Shown here: one piece after another, positions 46,572-54,116 of the stretch
Position numbering within the stretch: the first letter of the stretch is position 1
How the letters are laid out: every line of letters starts with the position of its first letter
The notes under the pieces: generated by a model
Seen by the model: the letters and a program-made list of their open reading frames with translations, nothing else
Database searches by the model: none
What the model was told of the DNA's origin: nothing
DNA from: Acidobacteriota bacterium
GTDB taxonomy: Bacteria; Acidobacteriota; Terriglobia; Terriglobales; Acidobacteriaceae
Assembly: GCA_021851335.1 (NCBI GenBank)
Contig: JAJZEA010000017.1
Coordinates: forward strand, 1 to 55,096
Direction: 5' to 3'
DNA: 55,096 nt
Program-made: the position numbers and the translations under genes

Positions 46572-47575
46572 CGCCATCCGCGCAGCAGCAGGGCAAGGGT
46601 TGGCGTCAGCGCAGGCAACAGCAGTGTCGGCATCAGCAGGGGCGTCAGCAGCACCAGATCGGCCGCCGCTCGCAGGTGCAGCGGCTCCAGACTGGCTTGC
46701 TTCTGATCGAGCCACGCCAGCGCCAGCGCGCTGAGGCCCAGCGCGGCCAGAAACGCGCCAGCCGTCTGCGCCCGAAACGCCACGGCCACTGCCGCCGCGC
46801 CCAGCGCCAGACCGCTCAGCGCCAGCGGCAGGGCCACGCCGACCGAAACGCCGCCATCCCAGTGTTCGATGAGCCAGCAGTTGAGCCACGCCAGCAGAAA
46901 ACACCCCGCCACGGGAGCCACCAGCAGGGCCAGCCCGTGCGCGGAGCGCGTGGCCGCCGGGGCCGCGCAGACCAGCGCAAAGATCAGGCCCACAAACGTC
47001 TCTTTCGTCAGCGGCAATCGCGGAGTCCGCCGCCTGCCGCCGGTTGCGGCCGCCGCTGTGGCCCGGCCGCGACTGTGAATGGCGGCAAAGTAGACCAGCG
47101 CGGCCAGCGCCAGCACGGAGTTTCGTTCGCGGATCGCCGTCGGCATCTCTCGCAGTACCAGCGCCAGCGCCAGCAGCAGGCTTATCGCCGCCACCGGAGC
47201 CAGGATGGCGCGATGTTGCCAGTGGAACCAGTGGCGCTCGCGCAACGGCGCCAGCGCTCGTTTGGCGTCCATCAGCCGGTCGCCCAGATAGATGGCCCAG
47301 GTGCCCAGTCCCAGCGCCAGCGGCACCCAAAGCGGCAGCCGCACGTCCACGATCCGCGCCAGCGCTTCACACCAGACCACGGCCACGGTGGGAGCATCCA
47401 GACTTGTCAGGTGCCAGGCTGCCAGTGCCTGCCACACCTTCCGGACTTTTCCGCGCTCGTCGGCATCCCGCCGCGAAATCGCCATCCGCGGGTGCGTCGT
47501 TTCCTTCAACTGCTCCACAGCTTGATTGTACGGCGCGGTCAGCCGATACAAAGCGGGTTGCGAAGCCTTCTCCAT
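46568..47575 (-). CDS. Polytopic membrane protein, possibly UbiA-like
   Basis: This protein has 335 residues and about eight hydrophobic helices. The first loop segment WAIYLGDRLMDAKRA followed by LRERHWFHWQHRA loosely resembles the Asp-rich motif and following Arg of UbiA prenyltransferases. A second Asp-rich motif is not obvious (ALAWLDQKQASLEPLHLRA at best). I would therefore call it a UbiA-like or unknown membrane protein. It overlaps the downstream methyltransferase gene by 4 bp. The start at 47575 has only CAAGG directly before it; MAISRRD further in is an alternative. Confidence 0.5.
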   Translation of the reverse strand: MEKASQPALYRLTAPYNQAVEQLKETTHPRMAISRRDADERGKVRKVWQALAAWHLTSLDAPTVAVVWCEALARIVDVRLPLWVPLALGLGTWAIYLGDRLMDAKRALAPLRERHWFHWQHRAILAPVAAISLLLALALVLREMPTAIRERNSVLALAALVYFAAIHSRGRATAAAATGGRRRTPRLPLTKETFVGLIFALVCAAPAATRSAHGLALLVAPVAGCFLLAWLNCWLIEHWDGGVSVGVALPLALSGLALGAAAVAVAFRAQTAGAFLAALGLSALALAWLDQKQASLEPLHLRAAADLVLLTPLLMPTLLLPALTPTLALLLRGWR

Positions 47576-47645
47576 CCTTGTTTCGATGCAGGAAAAATCA
47601 TCTGCGTCAACCTTGCGGGAACTGCCGCTAGGCTAAGATAAGGCG

Positions 47646-48857
47646 ATGAGCGAATCCTCCCGCACGGACTCGGGCCGCCCTGTCTTCAGCCGCATTCAGC
47701 GCCTGCCTCCTTATGTTTTCAACATCACCGCAGAGATGAAGGTGGCCGCGCGCAGACGCGGCGAAGACATCATCGACTTTGGGATGGGCAATCCCGATGG
47801 CCCCACGCCGCGCCACATCGTCGACAAGATGATCGAGGCCGCGCAGAAGCCGGTCACGCACCGCTACTCCGTCTCGCGGGGCATTCCCCGCCTTCGCCGC
47901 GCCATCACGCACTGGTATCAGACGCGCTACGGCGTGGAACTGGACCCGGAGCGCGAAGCGATCGTCACCATCGGCTCGAAAGAGGGCATCTCCCACCTGT
48001 GTCTGGCGATTCTGGACGCCAACGACACCGTGCTTGTGCCCAATCCAAGCTACCCGATTCACATCTATGGCCCGGTCATCGCGGGCGCGCACGTGGTCAG
48101 CGTGCCGGTCCACAATCAGGAGCAGTTTCTGGCCGAGCTGGAGAGCCTGATTCCGCGCATGACGCCGCGCCCGCGCGCGCTCATCGTCAACTTCCCGTCC
48201 AACCCCACCACGGAGTGCGTGGAGCTGCCGTTTCTGGCGCGGCTGGTCGAGCTGGCCCGCGAGTATGGCTTCTATCTCATTCACGATCTGGCCTACGCCG
48301 ACATCGCCTTTGACGGCTATCGTCCGCCCAGCGTGATGCAGGTGCCCGGCGCCAAGGATGTGGCCGTCGAGTTTTTTACGCTCTCGAAGAGCTACAACAT
48401 GCCTGGCTGGCGCGTCGGTTTCATGGTCGGCAATCCGACGCTGGTCGCGGCGCTGGCGCGGCTCAAAAGCTACTTCGACTACGGCACGTTTACGCCGATT
48501 CAGGTGGCCTCGATCCTCGCGCTGGAGGGTCCGCAGGAGTGCGTTGCGGAGATATGTGAAACCTATCGCAAGCGCCGCGATGTGCTGGTCGAGGGCCTGA
48601 ACCGCATCGGCTGGCCGGTGGCTTTGCCCCGGGCGACGATGTTTGTCTGGGCACAGATCCCGGAGCCGTTCCGTCATCTTGGCTCGCTTGAGTTCAGCAA
48701 GCTGCTGCTTACCGATGCCAAGGTAGCCGTCAGCCCGGGGATCGGCTTTGGCGAATACGGCGACGGACACGTCCGCTTCTCGCTGATCGAAAACGAGGAA
48801 CGTACACGCCAGGCGCTGCGCGGCATTCGCTCTCTGCTGTCCCCCGCGACCCGCTGA
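47646..48857 (+). CDS. alaC: Class I/II PLP aminotransferase, AlaC-like
   Basis: This 403-residue enzyme probably makes alanine from pyruvate and glutamate. Signatures are [52 protein letters not shown], the cofactor loop [40 protein letters not shown] and the PLP lysine in [37 protein letters not shown] near the C-terminus holds the carboxylate-binding Arg. These fit AlaC/LL-diaminopimelate-aminotransferase-like proteins. The ATG at 47646 follows AAGGCG. It is divergent from the membrane-protein gene, with 70 bp between starts. Confidence 0.88.
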   Translation: MSESSRTDSGRPVFSRIQRLPPYVFNITAEMKVAARRRGEDIIDFGMGNPDGPTPRHIVDKMIEAAQKPVTHRYSVSRGIPRLRRAITHWYQTRYGVELDPEREAIVTIGSKEGISHLCLAILDANDTVLVPNPSYPIHIYGPVIAGAHVVSVPVHNQEQFLAELESLIPRMTPRPRALIVNFPSNPTTECVELPFLARLVELAREYGFYLIHDLAYADIAFDGYRPPSVMQVPGAKDVAVEFFTLSKSYNMPGWRVGFMVGNPTLVAALARLKSYFDYGTFTPIQVASILALEGPQECVAEICETYRKRRDVLVEGLNRIGWPVALPRATMFVWAQIPEPFRHLGSLEFSKLLLTDAKVAVSPGIGFGEYGDGHVRFSLIENEERTRQALRGIRSLLSPATR

Positions 48858-48923
48858 GGCGTCTGTACCTCGTCCCCCTTGCGCATCAACTACCCGCGCA
48901 TCTGCATATGGATGGCATCCGTG

Positions 48924-48955
48924 CCCCGTTCATCGCGTTTTTGCGATGAGCGGGG
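48924..48955. terminator. Hairpin between convergent genes, likely bidirectional terminator
   Basis: The 13-base arms CCCCGTTCATCGC and GCGATGAGCGGGG pair with one G-T wobble around a GTTTTT loop. It lies in the 159-bp gap between alaC (rightward) and rfbB (leftward). No T-run follows on either strand, so the function is tentative. Confidence 0.5.
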
Positions 48956-49016
48956 GTCACAAAGGACGAGTGTCGGGAAGGAGATGCGTCCGATAGAGCC
49001 AGAGTACGCGTCCGGC

Positions 49017-50096
49017 TCAACGTCCTGAATAGTTGGTCTCCATCCACTCCCGATACGCGCCTGAGGTCACTTCCTCGACCCATGCCGGGTTGTCCAGATA
49101 CCAGCGCACCGTCTTGCGCAGCCCGGTCTCGAAGGTCTCCTCCGGTCGCCAGCCCAGCTCGCGTTCGGCCTTGGTTGCGTTGATCGCGTAGCGCCGGTCG
49201 TGCCCCGGACGGTCTGCCACTGTCGTCATCAGCCTGGCGTGCGGGCGGTGCGGCGAGTCGGGCAGAAACTCATCGAGCAGCGCACAGAGCATCGCGACCG
49301 TGTCCCGATTTGCCTGTTCGTTCCATCCGCCAATGTTGTACGTCTCGCCCGGCTTGCCGCGCTCGAGCGCCACCCGCAGAGCCGCCGCGTGGTCGCACAC
49401 ATAGAGCCAGTCCCGCACCTGCATTCCGTCGCCATAGATCGGCAGCGGCTCGCCGTGAATCGCGCGATTCAGCACCAGCGGCAGCAGCTTCTCGGGAAAC
49501 TGCATCGGCCCGTAGTTGTTCGAGCAGTTGGTCACCACCGTCGGCAGGCCATAGCTTTTGTGCCAGGCGCGGACCAGCATGTCGCTGGCCGCCTTGGACG
49601 CCGCATACGGGCTGTTGGGACGAAACGCGAAGGTCTCCTCAAACGGCGCGTCGCCCGGCTTCAGCGAGCCATAGACTTCGTCGGTTGAAACATGAAGAAA
49701 CCGGAAGCGCTGGCGGTCCTGCTCCTCGAGCGTCTGCCAGTAGCCGCGCGCCGCCTCCAGCATCACAAACGTGCCGTGAACGTTGGTATCCAGAAACTCA
49801 CCCGGCCCCACCAGCGAGCGGTCCACGTGGCTTTCGGCAGCCAGATGCACGATCGCACGCGGCTGGTGCTCGGCGAGCAGCCGGTCGATCAGCTCGCGGT
49901 CGCGAATATCGCCGCGCACAAACGTGTAGCCGGCGCGTCCGGCCAGCGGCTCCAGATTGCGCAGGTTTCCCGCATAGGTCAGCTTGTCCAGGTTCACCAG
50001 CGGCGTTCCAACGAACGAAAACCAGTCCAGAACAAAGTGGGAGCCGATGAATCCGGCGCCGCCGGTGACAAGAATCGGGCTTGTTGAGTTGAGCAT
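49017..50096 (-). CDS. rfbB: dTDP-glucose 4,6-dehydratase
   Basis: This 359-residue SDR-superfamily enzyme converts dTDP-glucose to dTDP-4-keto-6-deoxyglucose, the entry to rhamnose and other deoxysugars. NAD-binding motif ILVTGGAGFIGSHFV; NLDKLTYAGNLRNLEPL; HLAAESHVDRSLVGPGEF; catalytic STDEVYGSL (Thr, Asp, Glu) and YAASKAASD (Tyr, Lys); VVTNCSNNYGPMQFPEKLLP; GDGMQVRDWLYVCDH. All are canonical. The ATG at 50096 is chosen; a GTG at 50114 is possible. rfbA, rfbC and rfbD are not in the window. Confidence 0.96.
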   Translation of the reverse strand: MLNSTSPILVTGGAGFIGSHFVLDWFSFVGTPLVNLDKLTYAGNLRNLEPLAGRAGYTFVRGDIRDRELIDRLLAEHQPRAIVHLAAESHVDRSLVGPGEFLDTNVHGTFVMLEAARGYWQTLEEQDRQRFRFLHVSTDEVYGSLKPGDAPFEETFAFRPNSPYAASKAASDMLVRAWHKSYGLPTVVTNCSNNYGPMQFPEKLLPLVLNRAIHGEPLPIYGDGMQVRDWLYVCDHAAALRVALERGKPGETYNIGGWNEQANRDTVAMLCALLDEFLPDSPHRPHARLMTTVADRPGHDRRYAINATKAERELGWRPEETFETGLRKTVRWYLDNPAWVEEVTSGAYREWMETNYSGR

Positions 50097-50153
50097 CGTT
50101 TCCAGTGTATCCACTTCCGGTTACTCTACCTTTGGCCAGCTCGGCAAGCACGC

Positions 50154-50185
50154 AAAAAAATCGGCCCCTGGAGCTTCCAGGGGCC
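50154..50185 (-). terminator. Rho-independent terminator of the OmpA-like gene
   Basis: Perfect 10-bp stem (50163-50172 with 50176-50185, GGCCCCTGGA) and a three-base loop. On the minus strand it is followed by a T-run (AAAAAAA at 50154-50160 on the + strand). It lies 127 bp past the stop of the 50312-51166 gene and ahead of rfbB. Confidence 0.85.
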
Positions 50186-50311
50186 AAGTTGCCTTGGTTC
50201 TCTCGTCGTGCGAGAGCTTGTTTGGCGGCCTACGGCCTGCGCCGGAGTCACGGAGTGCACAGCCTCGGGGGAGCTGTCGTGCGAAACGATTCCGTGCCTC
50301 GGAGAGCGGGC

Positions 50312-51166
50312 TTACCGGGGAGTTGGCCCGCTCATGGCCGCCAAAGTGTTTTCCATCAATCGCACCTCCACGCTGCGCGTCACATGCTTCGCTCCGGAAC
50401 CATCACTGTCCTCCGTCGCGTTGCCCAGTGCCACCGCGTGCATGCGATAGATGGGAAGATTGTGCGCCGTCACAAGGTAGCGTTCCACCACCTCATCCAG
50501 ACGCTCGGAATTCTGAATGCCAAAGCTGCCCGCTCCCGGCGCGTGCGCTGACAGTTCCAGCAGATAGCCCTGCTTGGTCTGGATCGCCTGCGCGAGCTGG
50601 TCCAGCTCCTGCTTCTGCTCAGCCGTCAGCGTCAACTGCCCCGGCTTGAAGCTCACCGTCACGGCCTGCTTCTGCGTATACTTGTCGATCCCGCTCACCG
50701 TGCCCGTCAGCGACTGCACAGTGCCGGATGCCTGCCCGGCCAGCGTATTGGCCTGCTGCGCCTGCTCACCGGCAGCGGTCGCCGTCTGGTTGGCTGCGTC
50801 GGCTGCGCTCTGCGCCTTGCTGATGCCGGCCTGCGCGCGCTGGTCCACGTCCTTGATGTCCTTCGCGTTCTTCGCCGTCGCGCCGTTCAGCTCCTCCACC
50901 TGACCCTGGATCGGCTCAAGCTGGTGCCGCACCCACTTCTTCCGCGCAAAGGGGTTGATCCGTCCCCAGAAACCTTCCTTCGCCGGCTGCATCGGCTGAG
51001 TATTCGTCGCACTCTGCGAACCCATGCTCGTCGTCGCTGCGCTTGGCGCGCTGTCATTCGTCTGCGCTGCATTCGTCTGCGCGCTCGCCACGCTCATCGC
51101 GGCAGCCAGCGCCACCAGCGCCGTCTTCATTCCCAGATTCCCCAGAACTTTCCCCGTCGTTTTCAT
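50312..51166 (-). CDS. OmpA-family periplasmic protein with coiled-coil region
   Basis: The protein has 284 residues from the ATG at 51166 behind AAGGAG. The signal peptide is MKTTGKVLGNLGMKTALVAL to SVASA. A linker precedes a helical, heptad-like region (about 85-150: VEELNGATAKNAKDIKDVDQ and AADAANQTATAAGEQAQQAN). The C-terminal domain is OmpA-like: VSFKPGQLTLTAEQKQELDQ and LLELSAHAPGAGSFGIQNSE, then NLPIYRMHAVALGNA and RSVEVRLM. Such domains bind peptidoglycan, although the usual Asp/Arg ligand pair is not clear-cut here. It is a single-gene unit with its own terminator. Confidence 0.8.
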   Translation of the reverse strand: MKTTGKVLGNLGMKTALVALAAAMSVASAQTNAAQTNDSAPSAATTSMGSQSATNTQPMQPAKEGFWGRINPFARKKWVRHQLEPIQGQVEELNGATAKNAKDIKDVDQRAQAGISKAQSAADAANQTATAAGEQAQQANTLAGQASGTVQSLTGTVSGIDKYTQKQAVTVSFKPGQLTLTAEQKQELDQLAQAIQTKQGYLLELSAHAPGAGSFGIQNSERLDEVVERYLVTAHNLPIYRMHAVALGNATEDSDGSGAKHVTRSVEVRLMENTLAAMSGPTPR

Positions 51167-51513
51167 CACTTTCTCTCCTTGTTCGCCGCCGCTCGGTTCC
51201 AGCGGCTGTCAGTCGTGCACGAATTGTTCTTTGAGCGTTGCAGGCGCTATGCCCCGTGCCCTCGACGCCCCGTGTTCCTTGACGCTTTGACTATGAGCAA
51301 GCCCGATGCCAAACCGCGCCGGAACCTCGACCGATCCGCGGCTACGCAGGCAAAGTATTCATTTTTATAGAGTTATTTTGATTCAGACGATTCCGCGAAC
51401 GCCCATCCCCGGCGCCGTGCAGCGTTGCAAACCGTGTAATTTCTTCTCAACCGAGCATTTCTTACGTGTACTCTCGGGACGGCTCCGTGTCTGCCGTGTC
51501 TACCGTGCCTCTG
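51167..51513. other. Intergenic region between the OmpA-like gene and the 51514 lipoprotein gene
   Basis: About 350 bases contain the upstream region of the OmpA-like gene and the 3' flank of the next gene. An AT-rich patch lies at 51350-51470. I see no gene or clear terminator. Confidence 0.4.
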
Positions 51514-51990
51514 CTATCGTGTCTCTGCGCCTGCCACCGTCACCTGCGGATACTGTCCATCCCAGTCCTGCGTCACCTGGTCAAAGATCAGCCGAAAATC
51601 CCGCTGCTCGCCTGGCTTGATCGGCGAAGCTGCCACCGGCTCCGTGTCAATATATGGCTCGCGCGCTCGAATCAGGTCCAGCGGCATCGTCGTATTCTGG
51701 CTCGCCTCGCCTGCGGCGTTGCGAAAGATCACACGCACACGCACGCCCACCAGCGTCTTGGTGCCCGCGTTGGTCACCTGCCCATCCAGATAGGTCACCT
51801 TGCCGCCAGCGAGATTCGACGACTCGCTCATCGCGAAGTGGCTCAAACGCACCTGCGACAGGTAGGCGGCATCGGTCCTCGCCGGAGCGCGTCTGCACCC
51901 GATAGGCAATAGCAGCGTAATCGCCAGCGCAGCCGCCGTCGGCAACCACTTTCGGTTCGTCTCTTTGCGGCGGCTTCCAAAGTGGTCCAT
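51514..51990 (-). CDS. Small lipoprotein-like protein, DUF2393-like
   Basis: The protein has 158 residues from the ATG at 51990 behind AGAGGA. The N-terminus has a basic patch, a hydrophobic segment and LLPIGC, a plausible lipobox. The rest is a beta-rich domain: GGKVTYLDGQVTNAGTKTLV, GVRVRVIFRNAAGEASQN, YIDTEPVAASPIKPGEQRDF and DWDGQYPQVTVAGAET. This is a FxLYD/DUF2393-type immunoglobulin-like fold common in Acidobacteriota, as I recall it. Function unknown. Confidence 0.6.
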   Translation of the reverse strand: MDHFGSRRKETNRKWLPTAAALAITLLLPIGCRRAPARTDAAYLSQVRLSHFAMSESSNLAGGKVTYLDGQVTNAGTKTLVGVRVRVIFRNAAGEASQNTTMPLDLIRAREPYIDTEPVAASPIKPGEQRDFRLIFDQVTQDWDGQYPQVTVAGAETR

Positions 51991-52205
51991 CGCGATCCTC
52001 TCTTTTGCTTCCCCAGCGAATTTTACACCGCGCTTTGCGGCATTCTTTGCTTGCGTCACTCGCATTGACCCCATCTGATTTCGATTTTGCCGCGTACCCA
52101 AAGTGCAGCCGCCGCCCGCGATGAAGATTGCATAAATCTCACAACGGGAACGGCACAGCGAGCGTCCAATCCAGTAGCCAGGGCAGCCTTCAGGAGACTT
52201 CAAAC

Positions 52206-52355
52206 ATGGCATCGCTTTCTTCCCACATCGCATCGGAGTTGGACAGCCCGGCCAGTCGTTCGAGTCAGGCCAGCGCCAGTTATGTCAAATCAGGCGGATG
52301 GCTGTATCCGGCAGCGGTCCTCTGTGCCATTCTGCTTTTGCTTGTCGGCTTCTGA
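52206..52355 (+). CDS. 49-residue single-helix membrane protein
   Basis: The ATG at 52206 has a perfect AGGAG site 10 bp upstream. The product has a Ser-rich N-terminus (MASLSSHIASELDSPASRSS) and one C-terminal helix (WLYPAAVLCAILLLLVGF) ending at the last residue. Tail-anchored or small stress-type membrane proteins look like this. It is isolated between a divergent lipoprotein gene and a repeat. Function unknown. Confidence 0.55.
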   Translation: MASLSSHIASELDSPASRSSQASASYVKSGGWLYPAAVLCAILLLLVGF

Positions 52356-52367
52356 GCCGCTATCGAG

Positions 52368-52437
52368 GACCATCATCGCTCACCCGCGATCGAAGGAAGC
52401 GCCACGGCGCGAACGCGCATCTGCCGCATGCAATGCC
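52368..52437 (-). repeat. Solo copy of the GCATTGCATGC repeat module
   Basis: On the minus strand it reads GGCATTGCATGCGGCAG, GCGCGTTCGCGCC, then GATCGCGGGTGAG. It matches the first half of the 110-bp unit at 7758-8046 but lacks the hairpin module. It ends next to the stop of the DnaC-like gene. Confidence 0.75.
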
Positions 52438-52438
52438 C

Positions 52439-53224
52439 TCAGCCAAAGCGGGCGCGTCCTGCGCCCTGGCGAAAGTCCGAGCCGGTCATCTCGACGCGCA
52501 CGCACATCTCGGCCAGCCGTGACCGCATCCGCTCGCCGATCCGGTCGCCCAGCGTCTCTTCGCGGGCTGCCCGTTGAGCCGCCGCTCCGGTCAGCACTCC
52601 TGCCGGCGGCAGATCCGGATAATTCGTGGTAATGATCGTTGTCCGCTTGTCGTTGTAGCGCGTGTTCAGGATCAGCGCCACGGTATCCCACACCCAGTCG
52701 GTCGGCTTCTGCGCGCCCAGCTCGTCCAGCACCAGCACCTCAGCCTCAAAGACCGGGCGCAGCACCTCCAGTTCGGTCGAGTTTACCTGCGGGTTATAGC
52801 TGTGCTGAATCTCCTTCAGCAGCTCGCGATAGTCATAGAACAGTCCCGGCACGCCCTTTTCTTCCATCAGCGCCAGCAGCATGCCCACGGCCAGATGCGT
52901 CTTGCCCACGCCAATCGACCCGGTCAGCAGCAGCCCTCGACCCTCCGTCTCCACCGGATAGCCCTCGACAAACCGCCGCGCCATCGCGAGCGACCTTCCG
53001 AGCGAAGCATCCGCCGACGGCAGCACGGTGAAGCTCTCGAGGACGCAATGCTCATAGCGCTTGGGAATCCGCGCCGCCTTCACGCGAAACCGTTGCCGAA
53101 GCTGCTGCTGGCAGGCGCAGGGCCGCGCCACACGCCGCCCCTCGGCGTCGGTCACCAGCATCATTCCCGCCCCGCCGCAGGCCGCGCACTCGTTCCCGTT
53201 CTGTTCGTCCATCTGCTCGTTCAT
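52439..53224 (-). CDS. DnaC/IstB-like ATP-binding protein with N-terminal zinc motif
   Basis: This 261-residue AAA+ ATPase resembles helicase loaders (DnaC, DnaI) and the IstB transposition helper. A Cys4 motif (C13, C16, C36, C38 in ECAACGGAG and RPCACQQ) precedes the ATPase. Walker A is GSIGVGKTH (102-110), Walker B VLVLDELGA, sensor 1 TTIITTNYPDL, and a final RIGERMRSRLAEMC holds the arginine finger. The ATG at 53224 has GAGGGTGG; an ATG at 53245 is also possible. No transposase or phage gene is near, so a role as chromosomal helicase loader is favoured. Confidence 0.83.
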   Translation of the reverse strand: MNEQMDEQNGNECAACGGAGMMLVTDAEGRRVARPCACQQQLRQRFRVKAARIPKRYEHCVLESFTVLPSADASLGRSLAMARRFVEGYPVETEGRGLLLTGSIGVGKTHLAVGMLLALMEEKGVPGLFYDYRELLKEIQHSYNPQVNSTELEVLRPVFEAEVLVLDELGAQKPTDWVWDTVALILNTRYNDKRTTIITTNYPDLPPAGVLTGAAAQRAAREETLGDRIGERMRSRLAEMCVRVEMTGSDFRQGAGRARFG

Positions 53225-53324
53225 GCCACCCTCAGAATAGTCCATATCCCCTTACAAGCCGGGCGCGAGAAACAAGGGCGCGGGTGCACCAGGTCTCGCT
53301 TCTGAGCCCCGGGATCGTCCTCAG

Positions 53325-53440
53325 CCATCCCGCCCGCGCGACCACCGGGAGCGTAACCACTGACCGTGGCGAGCGCAGGCCGCGTCTGCTGCATGCAATG
53401 CCAGGTTGTCATTCCCGCGGAGAATCTGCTTTTCGGTCGT
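53325..53440 (-). repeat. Composite repeat copy, reversed orientation
   Basis: Reading the minus strand: GCAGATTCTCCGCGGGAAT and GACAACC, then GGCATTGCATGCAGCAG, then GCTCCCGGTGGTCGCG. The hairpin module here precedes the GCATTGCATGC module, as it does between adjacent units of the 7758 array. It sits upstream of the DnaC-like gene. Confidence 0.75.
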
Positions 53441-53562
53441 GTGCTCATCTCAATTCAAAAGCCGGATTCGACCTTCGCGAGCACTTTATTTTTATCGTAT
53501 TTTGATCCACACACCGAAGGATAGCTGTAAATCGTTGAAAATAATACATTCAAAAAAATAAG

Positions 53563-53593
53563 TTGACAAATAATAGATAATGAGATCATTATG
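53563..53593 (+). promoter_or_regulatory. Promoter with Fur-box-like palindrome over the -10
   Basis: TTGACA at 53563-53568 is followed by an 18-base spacer and CATTAT at 53587-53592. A palindrome ATAATGA-GA-TCATTAT (53577-53592) covers the spacer end and -10. With the preceding G it differs from the classic Fur box GATAATGATAATCATTATC mainly by one missing central base. The block lies in a strikingly AT-rich 150-base stretch and 38 bp before the ATG of the TonB-C-like gene. Confidence 0.55.
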
Positions 53594-53629
53594 GTGATGG
53601 GTACTGTACAACTCAAACGGAGGAAATCA

Positions 53630-54016
53630 ATGTCACGACTCTTGATCGCAAGCCTTCTGCTTTCATCTTCTGTCTTCTCCGCATCGGCCATGGCAAGCGC
53701 GCCGAGCACGGACGTTCCCACCTCCAACCCGACCGTGGCTTCGGCCTACGTCGCTCCCCACCTTTTGAATCCGACCGAACTCCACGTCGCGGCCTCTGAC
53801 CTCACCGAGGGCACGCCCGCCAATGCTTCCATGATCGTCCGCGCCGACATCGATGCTTACGGACACGCGAAGAACGTTCGCGTCCTGCGCACCTTTTCGC
53901 CGGAGATGAGCTTCCGCGTCGCCCAGGCCATCAGCCGCGCTCGCTTCCAGCCTGCCACCTTCAACAACCACACCATCTCGGCTCCGCTGAATCTGGTTGT
54001 CAGCGTCCAGCGCTAG
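53630..54016 (+). CDS. Exported TonB C-terminal-domain-like protein
   Basis: The protein has 128 residues from the ATG at 53630 with GGAGG 7 bp upstream. A signal peptide (MSRLLIASLLLSSSVFSASA) is followed by a domain with NASMIVRADIDAYGHAKNVR, VLRTFSPEMSFRVAQAISRA and RFQPATFNNHTISAPLNLVV, the TonB C-terminal fold (strand-helix-strand with the RFxPA motif). It lacks the transmembrane anchor and Pro-rich spacer of true TonB, so it is probably a free periplasmic relative. The Fur-box-like operator upstream suggests iron control. Confidence 0.72.
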   Translation: MSRLLIASLLLSSSVFSASAMASAPSTDVPTSNPTVASAYVAPHLLNPTELHVAASDLTEGTPANASMIVRADIDAYGHAKNVRVLRTFSPEMSFRVAQAISRARFQPATFNNHTISAPLNLVVSVQR

Positions 54017-54039
54017 TTTTTCAGTCCGTCTTTCAGATC

Positions 54040-54085
54040 ACGGCCCGCAGGGTGGCGCGCTTCAGCGCAACGCCAGGCGGGCCGT
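54040..54085 (+). terminator. Hairpin after the TonB-C-like gene
   Basis: Arms ACGGCCCGC (54040-54048) and GCGGGCCGT (54077-54085) are exact complements, with an inner GC-rich partial stem and a T/G-rich tail (CTGTTGTTGG). It lies between convergent genes and could stop both. Confidence 0.55.
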
Positions 54086-54116
54086 CTGTTGTTGGATGGG
54101 TTCATTTTCCGTTCCA

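Noticed and set aside
45804..47330. A 508-codon version of the methyltransferase with a long N-terminal extension
   Set aside because: The extension reads through the membrane-protein gene in another frame and is Gly/Ala/Arg-rich; the ATGA overlap at 46568-46571 gives a better start.
52439..53224. DnaC/IstB-like ATPase as part of an IS21-type insertion sequence
   Set aside because: No IstA transposase or terminal inverted repeats are visible, and a Cys4 motif at the N-terminus fits a chromosomal helicase-loader type better.
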